A stretch of DNA of 64,000 nucleotides from Ochrobactrum sp. CGA5 (GCF_006345815.1 NZ_VCIG01000002.1:1-64000), one strand, 5' to 3'. Positions 44,301-53,210 are shown, counted from the first letter of the stretch. Program-made: numbers and translations. Notes: generated from the letters alone by a model not told the origin.

Positions 44301-45341
44301 TTAAGCAGCGAGTGCTTCGTCTTCCGAGGTCGGGACTTCGGAAATCGTCTTCAGAACCTGCGAAGCGATCTGGTATGGGCAGCCCTGCGAGTTAGGGCGG
44401 CGATCTTCCAGATAACCGCGATACCCATCCCTGATAAACGAGTGTGGAACCCGGATCGAAGCACCGCGATCGGCTACGCCGTAGGAGAACTTGTTCCACG
44501 GGGCGGTCTCATGCTTGCCGGTCAGGCGCATATGGTTGTCTGGGCCATAAACGTCGATATGGTCCTGAAGGTTCTTGTCGAACTGCGCCATCAGCGCTTC
44601 GAAATACTCCTTGCCGCCCACTTCACGCATATATTTGGTCGAGAAGTTGCAATGCATGCCCGAGCCGTTCCAGTCGGTATCGCCGAGCGGCTTGCAGTGG
44701 AATTCAATATCGATTTCATACTGTTCGCAGAGGCGAAGCAGCAGGTAGCGGGCCATCCAGATCTGGTCGGCGGCGTTTTTGGAACCCTTGCCGAAAATCT
44801 GGAATTCCCACTGGCCCTTGGCCACTTCCGCATTGATGCCTTCGTGGTTGATGCCGGCGTCGAGGCAGAGATCGAGATGTTCCTCGACGATCTTGCGGGC
44901 GATGGAGCCGACATTCTTGTAGCCGACGCCAGTGTAATATGGCCCCTGCGGGGCAGGGAAACCCTGTTCTGGGAAACCGAGCGGACGGCCATCCTTGTAG
45001 AAGAAATACTCCTGCTCGAAACCGAACCATGCATCGTCGTCTTCGAGGATCGTTGCGCGGCTGTTGGATGGGTGCGGCGTGACGCCATCCGGCATCATGA
45101 CTTCACACATTACGAGAACGCCGTTCTTGCGCGCAGGATCGGGATAGATCGCGACAGGCTTCAATACGCAATCCGAGCTGCGGCCTTCGGCCTGCATCGT
45201 TGATGAACCGTCGAAACCCCAAAGCGGTAGCTGTTCAAGCGTCGGGAAAGCATCGAATTCCTTGATCTGCGTCTTACCGCGCAGGTTCGCCGCTGGCGTG
45301 CATCCATCGAGCCAAATGTATTCGAGCTTGTACTTGGTCAT
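44301..45341 (-). CDS. glnII: Glutamine synthetase, type II (GSII)
   Basis: Makes glutamine from glutamate, ammonia and ATP in the cytosol. The 346-residue length and motifs (KLEYIWLDG, LPLWGFDGSST near residue 40, FGFEQEYFF, AGINHEGINAEV, NGSGMHCNFST, TGKHETA) identify the eukaryotic-type GSII that rhizobia and relatives carry besides GlnA. It lacks the long GSI form and its adenylylation tyrosine. The ATG at 45341 gives the family N-terminus; 13 further upstream codons are unsupported. It is transcribed from a sigma-54 promoter at 45424-45438 and so is probably NtrC-controlled under nitrogen limitation. Single-gene unit with its own terminator. Confidence 0.96.
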   Translation of the reverse strand: MTKYKLEYIWLDGCTPAANLRGKTQIKEFDAFPTLEQLPLWGFDGSSTMQAEGRSSDCVLKPVAIYPDPARKNGVLVMCEVMMPDGVTPHPSNSRATILEDDDAWFGFEQEYFFYKDGRPLGFPEQGFPAPQGPYYTGVGYKNVGSIARKIVEEHLDLCLDAGINHEGINAEVAKGQWEFQIFGKGSKNAADQIWMARYLLLRLCEQYEIDIEFHCKPLGDTDWNGSGMHCNFSTKYMREVGGKEYFEALMAQFDKNLQDHIDVYGPDNHMRLTGKHETAPWNKFSYGVADRGASIRVPHSFIRDGYRGYLEDRRPNSQGCPYQIASQVLKTISEVPTSEDEALAA

Positions 45342-45423
45342 TGCTAGTCTCTCTATCATCCTCGGTTGATCGATCACCACCAGTCATGCGGTGTCGCGCG
45401 GCTCGGTGTTCGATGTAATAGAA

Positions 45424-45438
45424 GCAAAGACTGTGCCA
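45424..45438 (-). promoter_or_regulatory. Sigma-54 (RpoN) promoter of glnII
   Basis: On the minus strand the sequence is TGGCAC-AGTCT-TTGC, a full -24/-12 match with correct spacing. Transcription would begin near 45412, about 70 bases before the glnII ATG. GSII genes of rhizobia are known to be NtrC/RpoN-dependent; I did not find a clear NtrC site upstream. Confidence 0.85.
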
Positions 45439-45723
45439 GTTTTGATCTTGACCTATTTCGAGGCGGCAAGGGCATATGGGATGAGATGGACAAGATTCCT
45501 GCGCTGAAAGACGGTGAATTTCTGCTCAAAAAATGGGCAGCAGATTACAATTTCATCACGGTGGGAATACGGGTTGCATCACGCAGGTATTATGTTGCCA
45601 GCCAAGCCCACAAACTCCGGCAATCTTGGGCATAAAGCAAAATCGAACAGGCGGACAGAATAAGTCGTTGGACGCTTCGGTCGCCATTCTTCACCTTACG
45701 GTCAAACAAAAGGGGAGTGACTG
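45439..45723. other. Divergent non-coding region between glnII and the polyamine-type ABC operon
   Basis: It carries upstream control sequence for both divergent units. A plus-strand frame at 45366-45635 crosses the sigma-54 promoter and resembles nothing I know, so I treat it as chance. The ribosome site AAGGGGAG of the ABC binding-protein gene is at its end. Confidence 0.6.
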
Positions 45724-46800
45724 ATGGCACGTTCGATCAACAGAAAATCGGCTTTGCTGGCGAGCTTAGCGTGGAGTGTTTCGGCGATGACTGTTTTCGC
45801 GGCCAATGCTGCGGAAATCACCGTGATGGGTTATCGCGGCGCGTTCCAGGACAATTACGTCAAGGCTGTCATCGAACCGTTCCAGAAGGAACATCCCGAT
45901 ATCAAGGTCACTTATTACGGCGTGCAGAATGCTGCGACATCACTTGGCAATATGCGCGCCCAGAAATCCTCGCCCCAGACGGATGCAGTGATCTACGATC
46001 TCTCGGTCGCCAAGATTGCTGATGAGGAAGGATTGGTCGAGAAGCTCAATGTGGCATCGCTCAAGAATTATGCAGATGTAGCCGATCTTGGCAAGGAGCT
46101 CGCTGGCGCCGCAATACCGATCACATATGACACGCTTTCGCTTCTTTATAACCACGATGCAGTTGCGCACGGTGCACCGAATAGTTGGGAAGCGCTCTGG
46201 GACAAGCAGCAGAATGGCAAGGTCATTATTCCGGCGCAGGGCGGTGGCGATATTCAGGCCATCCTGCTTACAATCATCTCGAACCGTCTCGCGGGTGAAG
46301 ACGACTATGCGAAGACTGTGCAGCCAGGCGTTGAAAAGCTGGTGGAACTGGCGCCTGCCGTGCAGACATGGGAACCGAAGCCCGATGCTTATACGCTGGT
46401 TGCAAACGGCACGGCGACCTTGTCCATCGGTTATAATGCCCGGGCTCAGTTCTATTTCGATCAGACTGGCGGAAAGCTTCAGTCAGTTGGGCCGAAAGAA
46501 GGCACGGCTGCGCAAGTGAACGTGATCAGTGCGATTGCCAATGGCAAGAACATGGAGGCGACGAAAACCTTCATCGATTACGCGATAGGCCCCGAGGCTC
46601 AGGCCCGTTTCGCAGAGATCATGTTTTATGCCCCCTCGAACACGAAAGCCGACGTGAACGACGAAACGAAAAAACGCATTCCTTTCATGGACCCGGCCCA
46701 ACGTGAAAAGTTAATCCCGGTTGACTGGATGACAATCGGCGATATGCGTGACCAACTGCTCAATCCCTGGCGTCGTCAGATCATTCCGGCTGGTCGATAA
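45724..46800 (+). CDS. Polyamine-type ABC transporter substrate-binding protein (PotD-like)
   Basis: A 358-residue periplasmic protein with an N-terminal signal (MARSINRKSALLASLAWSVS, cleavage near NAAEI). Segments of the extracellular solute-binding type 1/8 family follow: ITVMGYRGAFQDNYVKAVIEPFQKEHPDIKV, AIPITYDTLSLLYNHD and the late SNTKADV. An AAGGGGAG site precedes the ATG. It is followed by ATPase and two permease genes in PotABC order and then three metabolic genes, suggesting import of a nitrogen-containing catabolic substrate. The ligand could be other than a polyamine, since opine-, amine- and amide-binding proteins share the fold. Confidence 0.9.
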   Translation: MARSINRKSALLASLAWSVSAMTVFAANAAEITVMGYRGAFQDNYVKAVIEPFQKEHPDIKVTYYGVQNAATSLGNMRAQKSSPQTDAVIYDLSVAKIADEEGLVEKLNVASLKNYADVADLGKELAGAAIPITYDTLSLLYNHDAVAHGAPNSWEALWDKQQNGKVIIPAQGGGDIQAILLTIISNRLAGEDDYAKTVQPGVEKLVELAPAVQTWEPKPDAYTLVANGTATLSIGYNARAQFYFDQTGGKLQSVGPKEGTAAQVNVISAIANGKNMEATKTFIDYAIGPEAQARFAEIMFYAPSNTKADVNDETKKRIPFMDPAQREKLIPVDWMTIGDMRDQLLNPWRRQIIPAGR

Positions 46801-46829
46801 AGCCCTACCTCACCCTGAAATTAACGCTT

Positions 46830-46859
46830 CCGCCCCGTTTTTCCAGGGCGGTAACGCCC
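46830..46859 (+). other. Overlapping alternative hairpins between binding-protein and ATPase genes
   Basis: GGGCG(G) at 46846-46851 can pair with CCGCCC upstream (46830-46835) or with CGCCC downstream (46855-46859). There is no T tract. It lies 30 bp after the binding-protein stop and probably adjusts expression or mRNA stability within the operon. Confidence 0.45.
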
Positions 46860-46875
46860 CCTCACAGGTTTCGAT

Positions 46876-47955
46876 ATGGTAGCAGAAAGCTCATTTCTAC
46901 AATTGAAGGCCCTTACCAAGCTTTACGGCAACAACTACCGGGCAGTGGACGATCTTCATCTCGACTTGCCGCGCGGAAAACTGCTCGGCCTCTTGGGCCC
47001 GTCCGGTTGCGGCAAGACGACGACATTGCGCATGATTGCCGGTCTCGCATCGATCTCGGATGGAAACATCCTGATCGACGGAAACGACATTTCGCACAGG
47101 CCACCCCACCAACGCGATATTGGTCTGGTTTTCCAGAACTATGCTCTTTTCCCGCACATGACTGTCGCCGAGAATGTCGCTTTCGGTCTCGATATGCGCA
47201 AGGTCGGCAAGGCGGAAGCGAAGAAGCGCGTCGAAGAGGCGCTCGAAATGGTGCGGCTTCCCGGATACGGATCACGCAAGCCCAAGGAAATGTCCGGCGG
47301 TCAGCAGCAGCGCGTGGCACTGGCGCGCGCACTGGTCATCCGTCCGCGTATTCTGCTGCTCGATGAGCCCCTGTCCAATCTGGATGCAAAGCTGCGCGAC
47401 GACATGCGGATCGAAATCCGCGAGATTCAGAAGCGTCTCGATATTACGACGGTTTTCGTCACGCATGATCAGGTTGAAGCACTAACAATGTGCGATGTCG
47501 TGGGCGTGATGGATAGTGGCAAGCTAGCACAGCTTGGTTCACCGGAAGAAATCTATGAAAAGCCGTCCTCCCTGTTTGTGGCTAAGTTCGTCGGTCGCGC
47601 CAATGTCCACAATTGCGAGATCGTCAATGAAAACGTCTGCCGTCTCGGCAGTGGCACCTATCGCTGCAACACGCACGGAAAGTCACGTGGATCAGGACAG
47701 ATCGCCATCCGTCCGCATCGTATCAATCTCACGCCCAACCGCGATCGCAATCTTGTCAGCGTCGTAACCAACAGCGCCCACGGTGTGGTTGAGCGCACGA
47801 CCTATATCGGCGATATCGTTCAATATGACATAGAGATCGAGGGCGCTTGCCTTAAAGTAGAGGTGCCGACCGCGAGCGCGGGGCATGCATTCCATACGGG
47901 CGACAGGTTGCTTTGCGAATGGAAACCGGAAGACATGCTGGTGTTCGGGAGCTGA
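46876..47955 (+). CDS. ABC transporter ATP-binding protein (PotA-like)
   Basis: A 359-residue ATPase with Walker A GPSGCGKTTTLR (near residue 40), signature MSGGQQQRVALARAL (near 140), Walker B ILLLDEPLSNLD and switch VFVTHDQ. A C-terminal TOBE regulatory domain begins near residue 285 (GQIAIRPHRINL). It energises the two following permeases. The next permease gene begins 4 bases after its stop. Confidence 0.95.
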   Translation: MVAESSFLQLKALTKLYGNNYRAVDDLHLDLPRGKLLGLLGPSGCGKTTTLRMIAGLASISDGNILIDGNDISHRPPHQRDIGLVFQNYALFPHMTVAENVAFGLDMRKVGKAEAKKRVEEALEMVRLPGYGSRKPKEMSGGQQQRVALARALVIRPRILLLDEPLSNLDAKLRDDMRIEIREIQKRLDITTVFVTHDQVEALTMCDVVGVMDSGKLAQLGSPEEIYEKPSSLFVAKFVGRANVHNCEIVNENVCRLGSGTYRCNTHGKSRGSGQIAIRPHRINLTPNRDRNLVSVVTNSAHGVVERTTYIGDIVQYDIEIEGACLKVEVPTASAGHAFHTGDRLLCEWKPEDMLVFGS

Positions 47956-47959
47956 TGTC

Positions 47960-48850
47960 ATGACAGCGATTACATCGACCGATATTATTCCAGCGAAGCC
48001 ATCAAAACGCAGACGCTACAGTCTCGTGGCCGTTGCGCTTCTTCTACCGATGGCCTTGATCAATCTTATCGCCTTCATCGCACCGGTTGCGCATCTGGCG
48101 CAGATATCCTTTCTACAGAGCGAAAGCGGTGGTGTTCTGACGGAGCGCTATACGTTTGAAAACTATGTCAATTTCTTCACCGACAGTTTCAACTGGGGGC
48201 TGGTGTTCAATTCGCTCTGGCTGAGCGCGTTCATCACGCTGGCAACGCTCATCTGTGCCTATCCCATTGCGCTTTTCCTGCACCGTGTTTCGCCAGTCTG
48301 GCGCAACTTCCTTTTCGTGGTCACGGTCTCACCGCTGCTCGTCAGCAGCGTGGTGCGCACTTATGGCTGGATGGTGCTTCTCGGCGATCAGGGGCTCATT
48401 AATGGCGCCTTGGTGAACCTCGGTATCATTTCCTCTCCCATCAGGCTCGTCAACAATACTCTCGGCGTGTTCATCGGTATGGTTGAAATCCTGATCCCTT
48501 ATATGGCGCTGTCGCTGATCGCCGGTTTTGGACGACTGAACGCCTCGCTTGAAGAGGCTGCGGCATCACTCGGCGCCAATGCCTTCACGCGGTTTCGCCG
48601 GATCATCCTGCCGCTCACTTTGCCGGGTATCGCCCTTGGCTGCCTGCTTTGCTTCGTTTTGGCTATCAGCTCCTTCATCACGCCAAAATTGCTTGGTGGC
48701 GGGCGTGTGTTCCTGCTGGCGACGGAAATCTACGACCAGGCAGTGATCCAGCTTGAATGGCCGCGCGCTGCCGCAACTTCCGTCATTGTCCTGATCATCT
48801 TCGGTCTCGCCTTGATGGTCTACTCCCGTATCGCACGTCGCATCGATTGA
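47960..48850 (+). CDS. ABC transporter permease (PotB-like)
   Basis: A 296-residue inner-membrane permease with six membrane segments and the ATPase-contact EAA loop EEAAASLGANAFTRFRRIILPLTLPG near residues 195-220. The N-terminal cytosolic tail is basic (PSKRRRYS). The ATG at 47960 is 4 bases after the ATPase stop; a longer upstream frame overlaps the ATPase. Partners are the PotC-like permease downstream and the upstream binding protein. Confidence 0.93.
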   Translation: MTAITSTDIIPAKPSKRRRYSLVAVALLLPMALINLIAFIAPVAHLAQISFLQSESGGVLTERYTFENYVNFFTDSFNWGLVFNSLWLSAFITLATLICAYPIALFLHRVSPVWRNFLFVVTVSPLLVSSVVRTYGWMVLLGDQGLINGALVNLGIISSPIRLVNNTLGVFIGMVEILIPYMALSLIAGFGRLNASLEEAAASLGANAFTRFRRIILPLTLPGIALGCLLCFVLAISSFITPKLLGGGRVFLLATEIYDQAVIQLEWPRAAATSVIVLIIFGLALMVYSRIARRID

Positions 48851-48869
48851 TTGGCAAAGGAGAAACGAG

Positions 48870-49661
48870 ATGATTGGTTCAACTTCATTGCCATTTCGCG
48901 TTACGGTCGGGCTGCTCTATCTGTTTCTGCTGGCTCCCATTCTGGTCGTCGTGCCGCTATCGTTCAGCAACGACAACTATCTCACTTTTCCGCCGCAGAG
49001 CTGGGGCGTGCGGTGGTATGCAGAAATGCTGCACCATGAAACACTCATTCAGGCGTTCTGGATCAGCCTTGGCATTGCGTCGGTCGTGACAGTTCTTTCG
49101 CTTCTTGCAGGCATCCCGGCTGCCTATGCGATCCGCCGCTACCAGTTCCGTGGACGCGAAGCGGTGCTGAATCTCTTCACCGCGCCGCTGCTTCTGCCGT
49201 CCATCGTGCTTGGTCTCGCCATTCTGCTGGTCTTCGTGCGGCTGGAACTGCTCGGCACATTCACCGGTCTGGTGATCGCCCATCTGATCGTGACGACGCC
49301 TTACGTCATCCGCATCATGATAACCGCGTTCTCGACCCTTCCGCCATCTGTCGAAGAGGCCGCCACGATGCTGGGCGCGTCACCTTTCACCGTGTTCCGT
49401 CGTATCACCTTGCCGTTGATGATGCCGGGTCTGGTGGCAAGTGCGGCATTGTCTTTCCTTCTGTCTTTCGACGAGGTGGTGATCTCGCTCTTCATCACCG
49501 GCCCACGCATGACGACGCTGCCGGTGGAAATCTTCAACTATGTCGAAAGCCGAACCGACCCGATGACCGCTTCCATCTCGGTCGTGCTTATCGCGGCGAC
49601 GCTTCTCATCGTTTTCGTCATCGAACGCACGCTTGGGTTGTCTCGCACAATCGGCAAATAA
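48870..49661 (+). CDS. ABC transporter permease (PotC-like)
   Basis: A 263-residue inner-membrane permease with six membrane segments. Its EAA loop, EEAATMLGASPFTVFRRITLPLMMPG, is near residues 163-188. AAAGGAGAAACG precedes the ATG, and the gene follows the PotB-like permease by 19 bp. It completes the importer. It is followed at once by an aldolase gene, linking transport to catabolism. Confidence 0.94.
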   Translation: MIGSTSLPFRVTVGLLYLFLLAPILVVVPLSFSNDNYLTFPPQSWGVRWYAEMLHHETLIQAFWISLGIASVVTVLSLLAGIPAAYAIRRYQFRGREAVLNLFTAPLLLPSIVLGLAILLVFVRLELLGTFTGLVIAHLIVTTPYVIRIMITAFSTLPPSVEEAATMLGASPFTVFRRITLPLMMPGLVASAALSFLLSFDEVVISLFITGPRMTTLPVEIFNYVESRTDPMTASISVVLIAATLLIVFVIERTLGLSRTIGK

Positions 49662-49687
49662 CCTCCCAACTGAAAGTGATCGCAAGC

Positions 49688-50422
49688 ATGGAAAATATCG
49701 CCCTCTGGATGTCACAACCGCATTTCAGTTATCTCGAAATTGCCAGGACCTGCGGCTTCTCGTCCTTCGTCTTGGAACTTGAACACGGAACCTTCGATCT
49801 GTCGACGCTGGACCAGTTTCTGGCTTTTACCAAGGCGCACGGTCTCTTAACCTTGACCAAGGTGCTGGCACCGACGCCTGAGGCCATTCAGCAGGCGCTG
49901 GACTTTGGGTCGGATGGCGTCATCGTTCCGCACATTCTCGGCGTGGATCATGCGCATCAAGTTACGAAAGCTGCAAAGTACCCGCTGGTTGGTACGCGTT
50001 CTTATACTGGCGGTCGCATTTTCGGCTATAACCGCCCGGCGACGGACGCCTTCGATAAAGAGAACAAGCGCACCAAATGCTTCGCGATGATCGAGACGGC
50101 GGAAAGCCTGGCCGATGTTGAGAAAATCGTTGCGCTCGAGACGGTCGACGGCTTGTTTCCTGGCCCTTCGGATCTAGCGCTCGCGCGCGGCCGGGGAGCC
50201 TATGCATTCAATGATGATGACAAGGCGGATCTGCGTCGCTGCGCGGCCGCTGCGCGCGCTGCCGGAAAATCATGGATCATGCCCGCCTGGACCGAAGCCG
50301 AACGGCGCTTCGCTCAAGACGAGGGAGCGGCGATGCTGGTCGTCGCCACCCAGAACATGACGCTTCGCCAGGGCATGCTTTCGACCGTAAACATGCTCAA
50401 AAGCGAAGCTCTGGTTGCCTGA
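49688..50422 (+). CDS. HpcH/HpaI family aldolase
   Basis: A 244-residue class II TIM-barrel aldolase of the type that cleaves 2-keto-3-deoxy or 4-hydroxy-2-oxo acids to pyruvate and an aldehyde. Metal and catalytic markers are LELEHGTFD (general-base His), FAMIETAESL (metal-binding Glu) and LFPGPSDLALARG (metal-binding Asp). The substrate-site arginine usual after the EHG strand seems to be replaced: that stretch reads LTKVLAP. I chose the ATG at 49688; a GTG at 49676 is also possible and neither has a strong ribosome site. It sits between the ABC importer and an omega-amidase-like hydrolase. Confidence 0.87.
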   Translation: MENIALWMSQPHFSYLEIARTCGFSSFVLELEHGTFDLSTLDQFLAFTKAHGLLTLTKVLAPTPEAIQQALDFGSDGVIVPHILGVDHAHQVTKAAKYPLVGTRSYTGGRIFGYNRPATDAFDKENKRTKCFAMIETAESLADVEKIVALETVDGLFPGPSDLALARGRGAYAFNDDDKADLRRCAAAARAAGKSWIMPAWTEAERRFAQDEGAAMLVVATQNMTLRQGMLSTVNMLKSEALVA

Positions 50423-50465
50423 TTATTCCTGGACTGAATACCCACTCATTTGCTGGAGGAAAAAA

Positions 50466-51305
50466 ATGAAGATCAGCCTGATCCAAACGAGCCCGCAGAC
50501 TGACAAGGCAGAAAACCTGCGTATAACGCGGGAATTGATGGAAGACGCCATGCGCGCGGATTCACCGGACCTGATCGTGCTGCCCGAATATTTCGAATAT
50601 TATGGTGGCAGTCCCGAGGACAAGCTTGCCGCTGCGGAGAGTGTTCCCGGCGGTCCTGCCTACAGGATGGCGCAGGACTTTGCCCGTGAGCACGAGGTGT
50701 TCGTCCATGCCGGAACCTTGATGGAAAAGGTTCCAAACGAAAAACGCATCTACAACTCCACCTTCGTCTTCAACCGCAAAGGCAAGGAGATCGCGCATTA
50801 TCGCAAGATCCATATGTTCGACATCGTTGGACCAGATGGGATGGCCTATAAGGAATCCGCGACCGTCAAGCCCGGTGAGAATGTCGTTGTCTATGACCTC
50901 GAAGGGTTCAAGATTGGTTGCGCGATCTGCTACGACATCCGCTTTGCCGAACTTTATCTGGAGCTGGAAAAGGCAGGCGCCGATGTCATCGTACTTCCTG
51001 CCGCGTTCACGCTGCAAACCGGCAAAGATCATTGGGAAGTGCTGGCGCGTGCCCGAGCCATCGAAACCCAGACCTATTTTGCCGCTTGCGGCCAGACGGG
51101 CAGTACGGTCTCGAATGGCGAGCGGCGTTATACCTATGGTCACTCGCTGGTCTGCGATCCATGGGGGCATGTCGTGGCGCGCGCATCAGATGGCGTCGGC
51201 TTTGTAACGGCACGCATCGAGCGCACGCAGATTGAGCGTGTGCGATCACTCATCCCCATGGTCAACCATCGCCGTATCGGCAAGCAGTTGCAAGCGTGTG
51301 CATAG
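50466..51305 (+). CDS. Carbon-nitrogen hydrolase, omega-amidase (Nit2)-like
   Basis: A 279-residue nitrilase-superfamily amidase. The catalytic triad is visible: Glu41 in VLPEYFEYYG, Lys114 in YRKIHMFD and Cys155 in GCAICYDIRFAEL. The KIHMFDIVGPDG region and the AAFTLQTGKDHWEVLARARAIE stretch resemble Nit2 omega-amidases, which hydrolyse 2-oxoglutaramate and 2-oxosuccinamate to the oxo acid and ammonia. GGAGGA precedes the ATG at 50466. In this operon it would release ammonia from an imported amide or its transaminated form before aldol cleavage. The substrate is inferred. Confidence 0.88.
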   Translation: MKISLIQTSPQTDKAENLRITRELMEDAMRADSPDLIVLPEYFEYYGGSPEDKLAAAESVPGGPAYRMAQDFAREHEVFVHAGTLMEKVPNEKRIYNSTFVFNRKGKEIAHYRKIHMFDIVGPDGMAYKESATVKPGENVVVYDLEGFKIGCAICYDIRFAELYLELEKAGADVIVLPAAFTLQTGKDHWEVLARARAIETQTYFAACGQTGSTVSNGERRYTYGHSLVCDPWGHVVARASDGVGFVTARIERTQIERVRSLIPMVNHRRIGKQLQACA

Positions 51306-51314
51306 GAGGCGCTC

Positions 51315-51980
51315 ATGTACACGATCAATCCCATGCCGGAACAGATTCCTGCCGGTGATCTCCAGCTTCTGTCGGGGGTAGAGACGGCCACCGTCGGACA
51401 TTGGCGTTTCTTCGGCTTCATGCACCGCTCCATCCAACCGCTCCTTCCGAAGCGCCGTGTGGTCGGCACTGCCGTCACCATCGCTATACCAGGACCGGAT
51501 TCCACTTTGCTTCATCACGTAACCGGAATGCTCCGCCCCGGCGATATCTTGGTGGTGGACCGAATGGGTGACGACCGCTATGCGTGCTGGGGTGGTGGTG
51601 TGACCATTGCTGCGAAGGCCTCCGGTGCAGTAGCCGGCATTGTGGATGGTCCTTGCACGGATCTGACGGAAATTGAGGATTCCGATTTTCCGATGTGGGC
51701 GAGGGGGATTTCCCCTATCACCACCCGGCTTTATGATTTGGGAGGTGGCATCAACATTCCGGTGTCCTGCGGGGGGGTCGTCGTCAATCCCGGTGATGCC
51801 ATTCTCGCCGATGAGAGCGGGGTTCTGGTCCTGCCACCAGACGAAGTGAACGCGGTCGCCTCACGTGCGCTCGACATACAGGACAAAGGCAAGGCGCGCG
51901 AGGCTTCGGTGAAAGCTGGTCTCAAGCTCGGTGACGTGTCTGGTGCCACCAAGAAAATTCTCGCGCACGCGGGAAGCTGA
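51315..51980 (+). CDS. RraA/HMG-aldolase family protein, divergent
   Basis: A 221-residue protein of the RraA/4-hydroxy-4-methyl-2-oxoglutarate aldolase family. It shows VVGTAVTIAIPGPD, the GDILVVD strand, the CWGGGVTIAAKASG loop and a NPGDAILADESGVLVLP ending. In the aldolases a DGxxRD motif supplies the substrate arginine and the metal aspartate; here it reads DGPCTD, so the Arg is Thr and the Asp remains. It is therefore probably not a standard HMG aldolase or oxaloacetate decarboxylase. It follows the amidase by 9 bp as the last gene of the catabolic operon. Confidence 0.85.
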   Translation: MYTINPMPEQIPAGDLQLLSGVETATVGHWRFFGFMHRSIQPLLPKRRVVGTAVTIAIPGPDSTLLHHVTGMLRPGDILVVDRMGDDRYACWGGGVTIAAKASGAVAGIVDGPCTDLTEIEDSDFPMWARGISPITTRLYDLGGGINIPVSCGGVVVNPGDAILADESGVLVLPPDEVNAVASRALDIQDKGKAREASVKAGLKLGDVSGATKKILAHAGS

Positions 51981-52162
51981 TCTGATGCGGGCCAGTTCCG
52001 ACCGGCCCCGATCATTTGTGGGCTGGAATATGACGATTCTCTTATTTTCATCCCGTAAGTGTCTTAGAAGGAAAAGACGAATCTGGTTACCCGAAGCGCA
52101 ATAAGGGACCTCAAGAAATACAGGCGCGCGGGTGATTGAAATGGGAAGGAACACGCCCGTCT

Positions 52163-53086
52163 ATGAATATCCGTTTTCTGGAAACGGTGATCTGGTTGTC
52201 GGAACTGCGTAATTTCCGGGCGACGGCGGCTCGCCTCAACATGACGCCAGCGGCAATATCCAATCGCATCGGCGCCATGGAGCAGGAATTGGGTTTCCGG
52301 CTCTTCGACCGCGATGCCCGCGACGTAAATCTGACGGTCGAAGGCGAAGCTTTTGTTGAAGGTGCGCGCGATGTCGTGCGCCGTTACCATAACTTGGTGG
52401 AAAGCCTGAGCCCGCAAAATGGGCTTGAGGGAACACTGAAGATCGGCATTGTTCCTAGCCTCGCGATGACCATATTGCCAGGCATCCTCGATATTGTCCG
52501 TCAGCGCTACCCGCAAATACGCATCTCGATCACGACCTCGTCTTCAAAAGGGATCGTGCAGAAGCTGGAGCAGCGGGAGCTGGATATCGTTTTTGCCATC
52601 AAGCCCGTGCCTTCGCCCAACTTGCGTATCGTCGACATATGTACTTTCGGCATGTTTTGGATATCACGCAGCAATCAGTTTCCCGGGGGAGCCGAGGACG
52701 TTCTGTCACGCGATGATCTGCTCGGCTGCAACCTCATTTCCTATGAAAGCGGTTCCTATAACTATCAGCAGATCATCAATTATTTCACGGAGGAGCGCCT
52801 CAAGGATGCGACCGTCCACTACTCCAATTCCCTTACCACGACGATCAACATGATTTCGGCAGGTGTCGGAATTTCCGTCATTCCTCCGGTAGTGATCCAG
52901 AAAGAGCTTCGGACGGGAGAACTGCAGGTGCTGAACACCAATGCCGTTTTTCCGGCTACGAGCTATAGCGCGATTTGTATGGAGAGCGCAGCAACGCGCC
53001 TGGTCACGCTTGTGGCCAATATAGCCCGCGAAGCCGGGCGCAATTTCAGCGAAAATTTCAGCGATAGTCTAGCTTATCAGGATTAG
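52163..53086 (+). CDS. LysR-family regulator
   Basis: A 307-residue regulator with the N-terminal helix-turn-helix LETVIWLSELRNFRATAARLNMTPAAISNRIGAMEQELGFRLFDR and a type 2 binding-protein effector domain from about residue 90 (LKIGIVPSLAMTILPGIL). The ATG at 52163 is preceded by GGAAGGA at some distance and gives the standard LysR N-terminus. It stands 182 bp downstream of, and in the same direction as, the importer/aldolase/amidase operon, so it probably regulates it, though the divergent position usual for LysR genes is lacking. Confidence 0.9.
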   Translation: MNIRFLETVIWLSELRNFRATAARLNMTPAAISNRIGAMEQELGFRLFDRDARDVNLTVEGEAFVEGARDVVRRYHNLVESLSPQNGLEGTLKIGIVPSLAMTILPGILDIVRQRYPQIRISITTSSSKGIVQKLEQRELDIVFAIKPVPSPNLRIVDICTFGMFWISRSNQFPGGAEDVLSRDDLLGCNLISYESGSYNYQQIINYFTEERLKDATVHYSNSLTTTINMISAGVGISVIPPVVIQKELRTGELQVLNTNAVFPATSYSAICMESAATRLVTLVANIAREAGRNFSENFSDSLAYQD

Positions 53087-53194
53087 GATCGTTCTGTTAT
53101 GCCGGTGTCTGGCTCTTAGGCGAAAATCATCATTGCAACTCATCACTCCAATGAAGGAGTAAGGCAGTCCCCAACCAGATAGCGCGAATTCGCT

Positions 53195-53210
53195 GGCAAG
53201 TTGACGCCAA
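53195..53210. repeat. 16-bp direct repeat, left copy
   Basis: GGCAAGTTGACGCCAA, identical to 53616-53631. The two copies bracket about 405 bp containing a small membrane-protein gene and a truncated frame, and may mark the ends of an inserted or partly deleted element. Confidence 0.65.

Noticed and set aside
45366-45635. Plus-strand frame between glnII and the polyamine-type operon
   Set aside because: It overlaps the sigma-54 promoter of glnII, lacks a ribosome site and matches nothing known.
45440-45640. NtrC-binding site upstream of the glnII sigma-54 promoter
   Set aside because: GTTGCATCACGCAG-like sequence is present, but nothing close enough to the TGCACC-N-GGTGCA consensus to claim.
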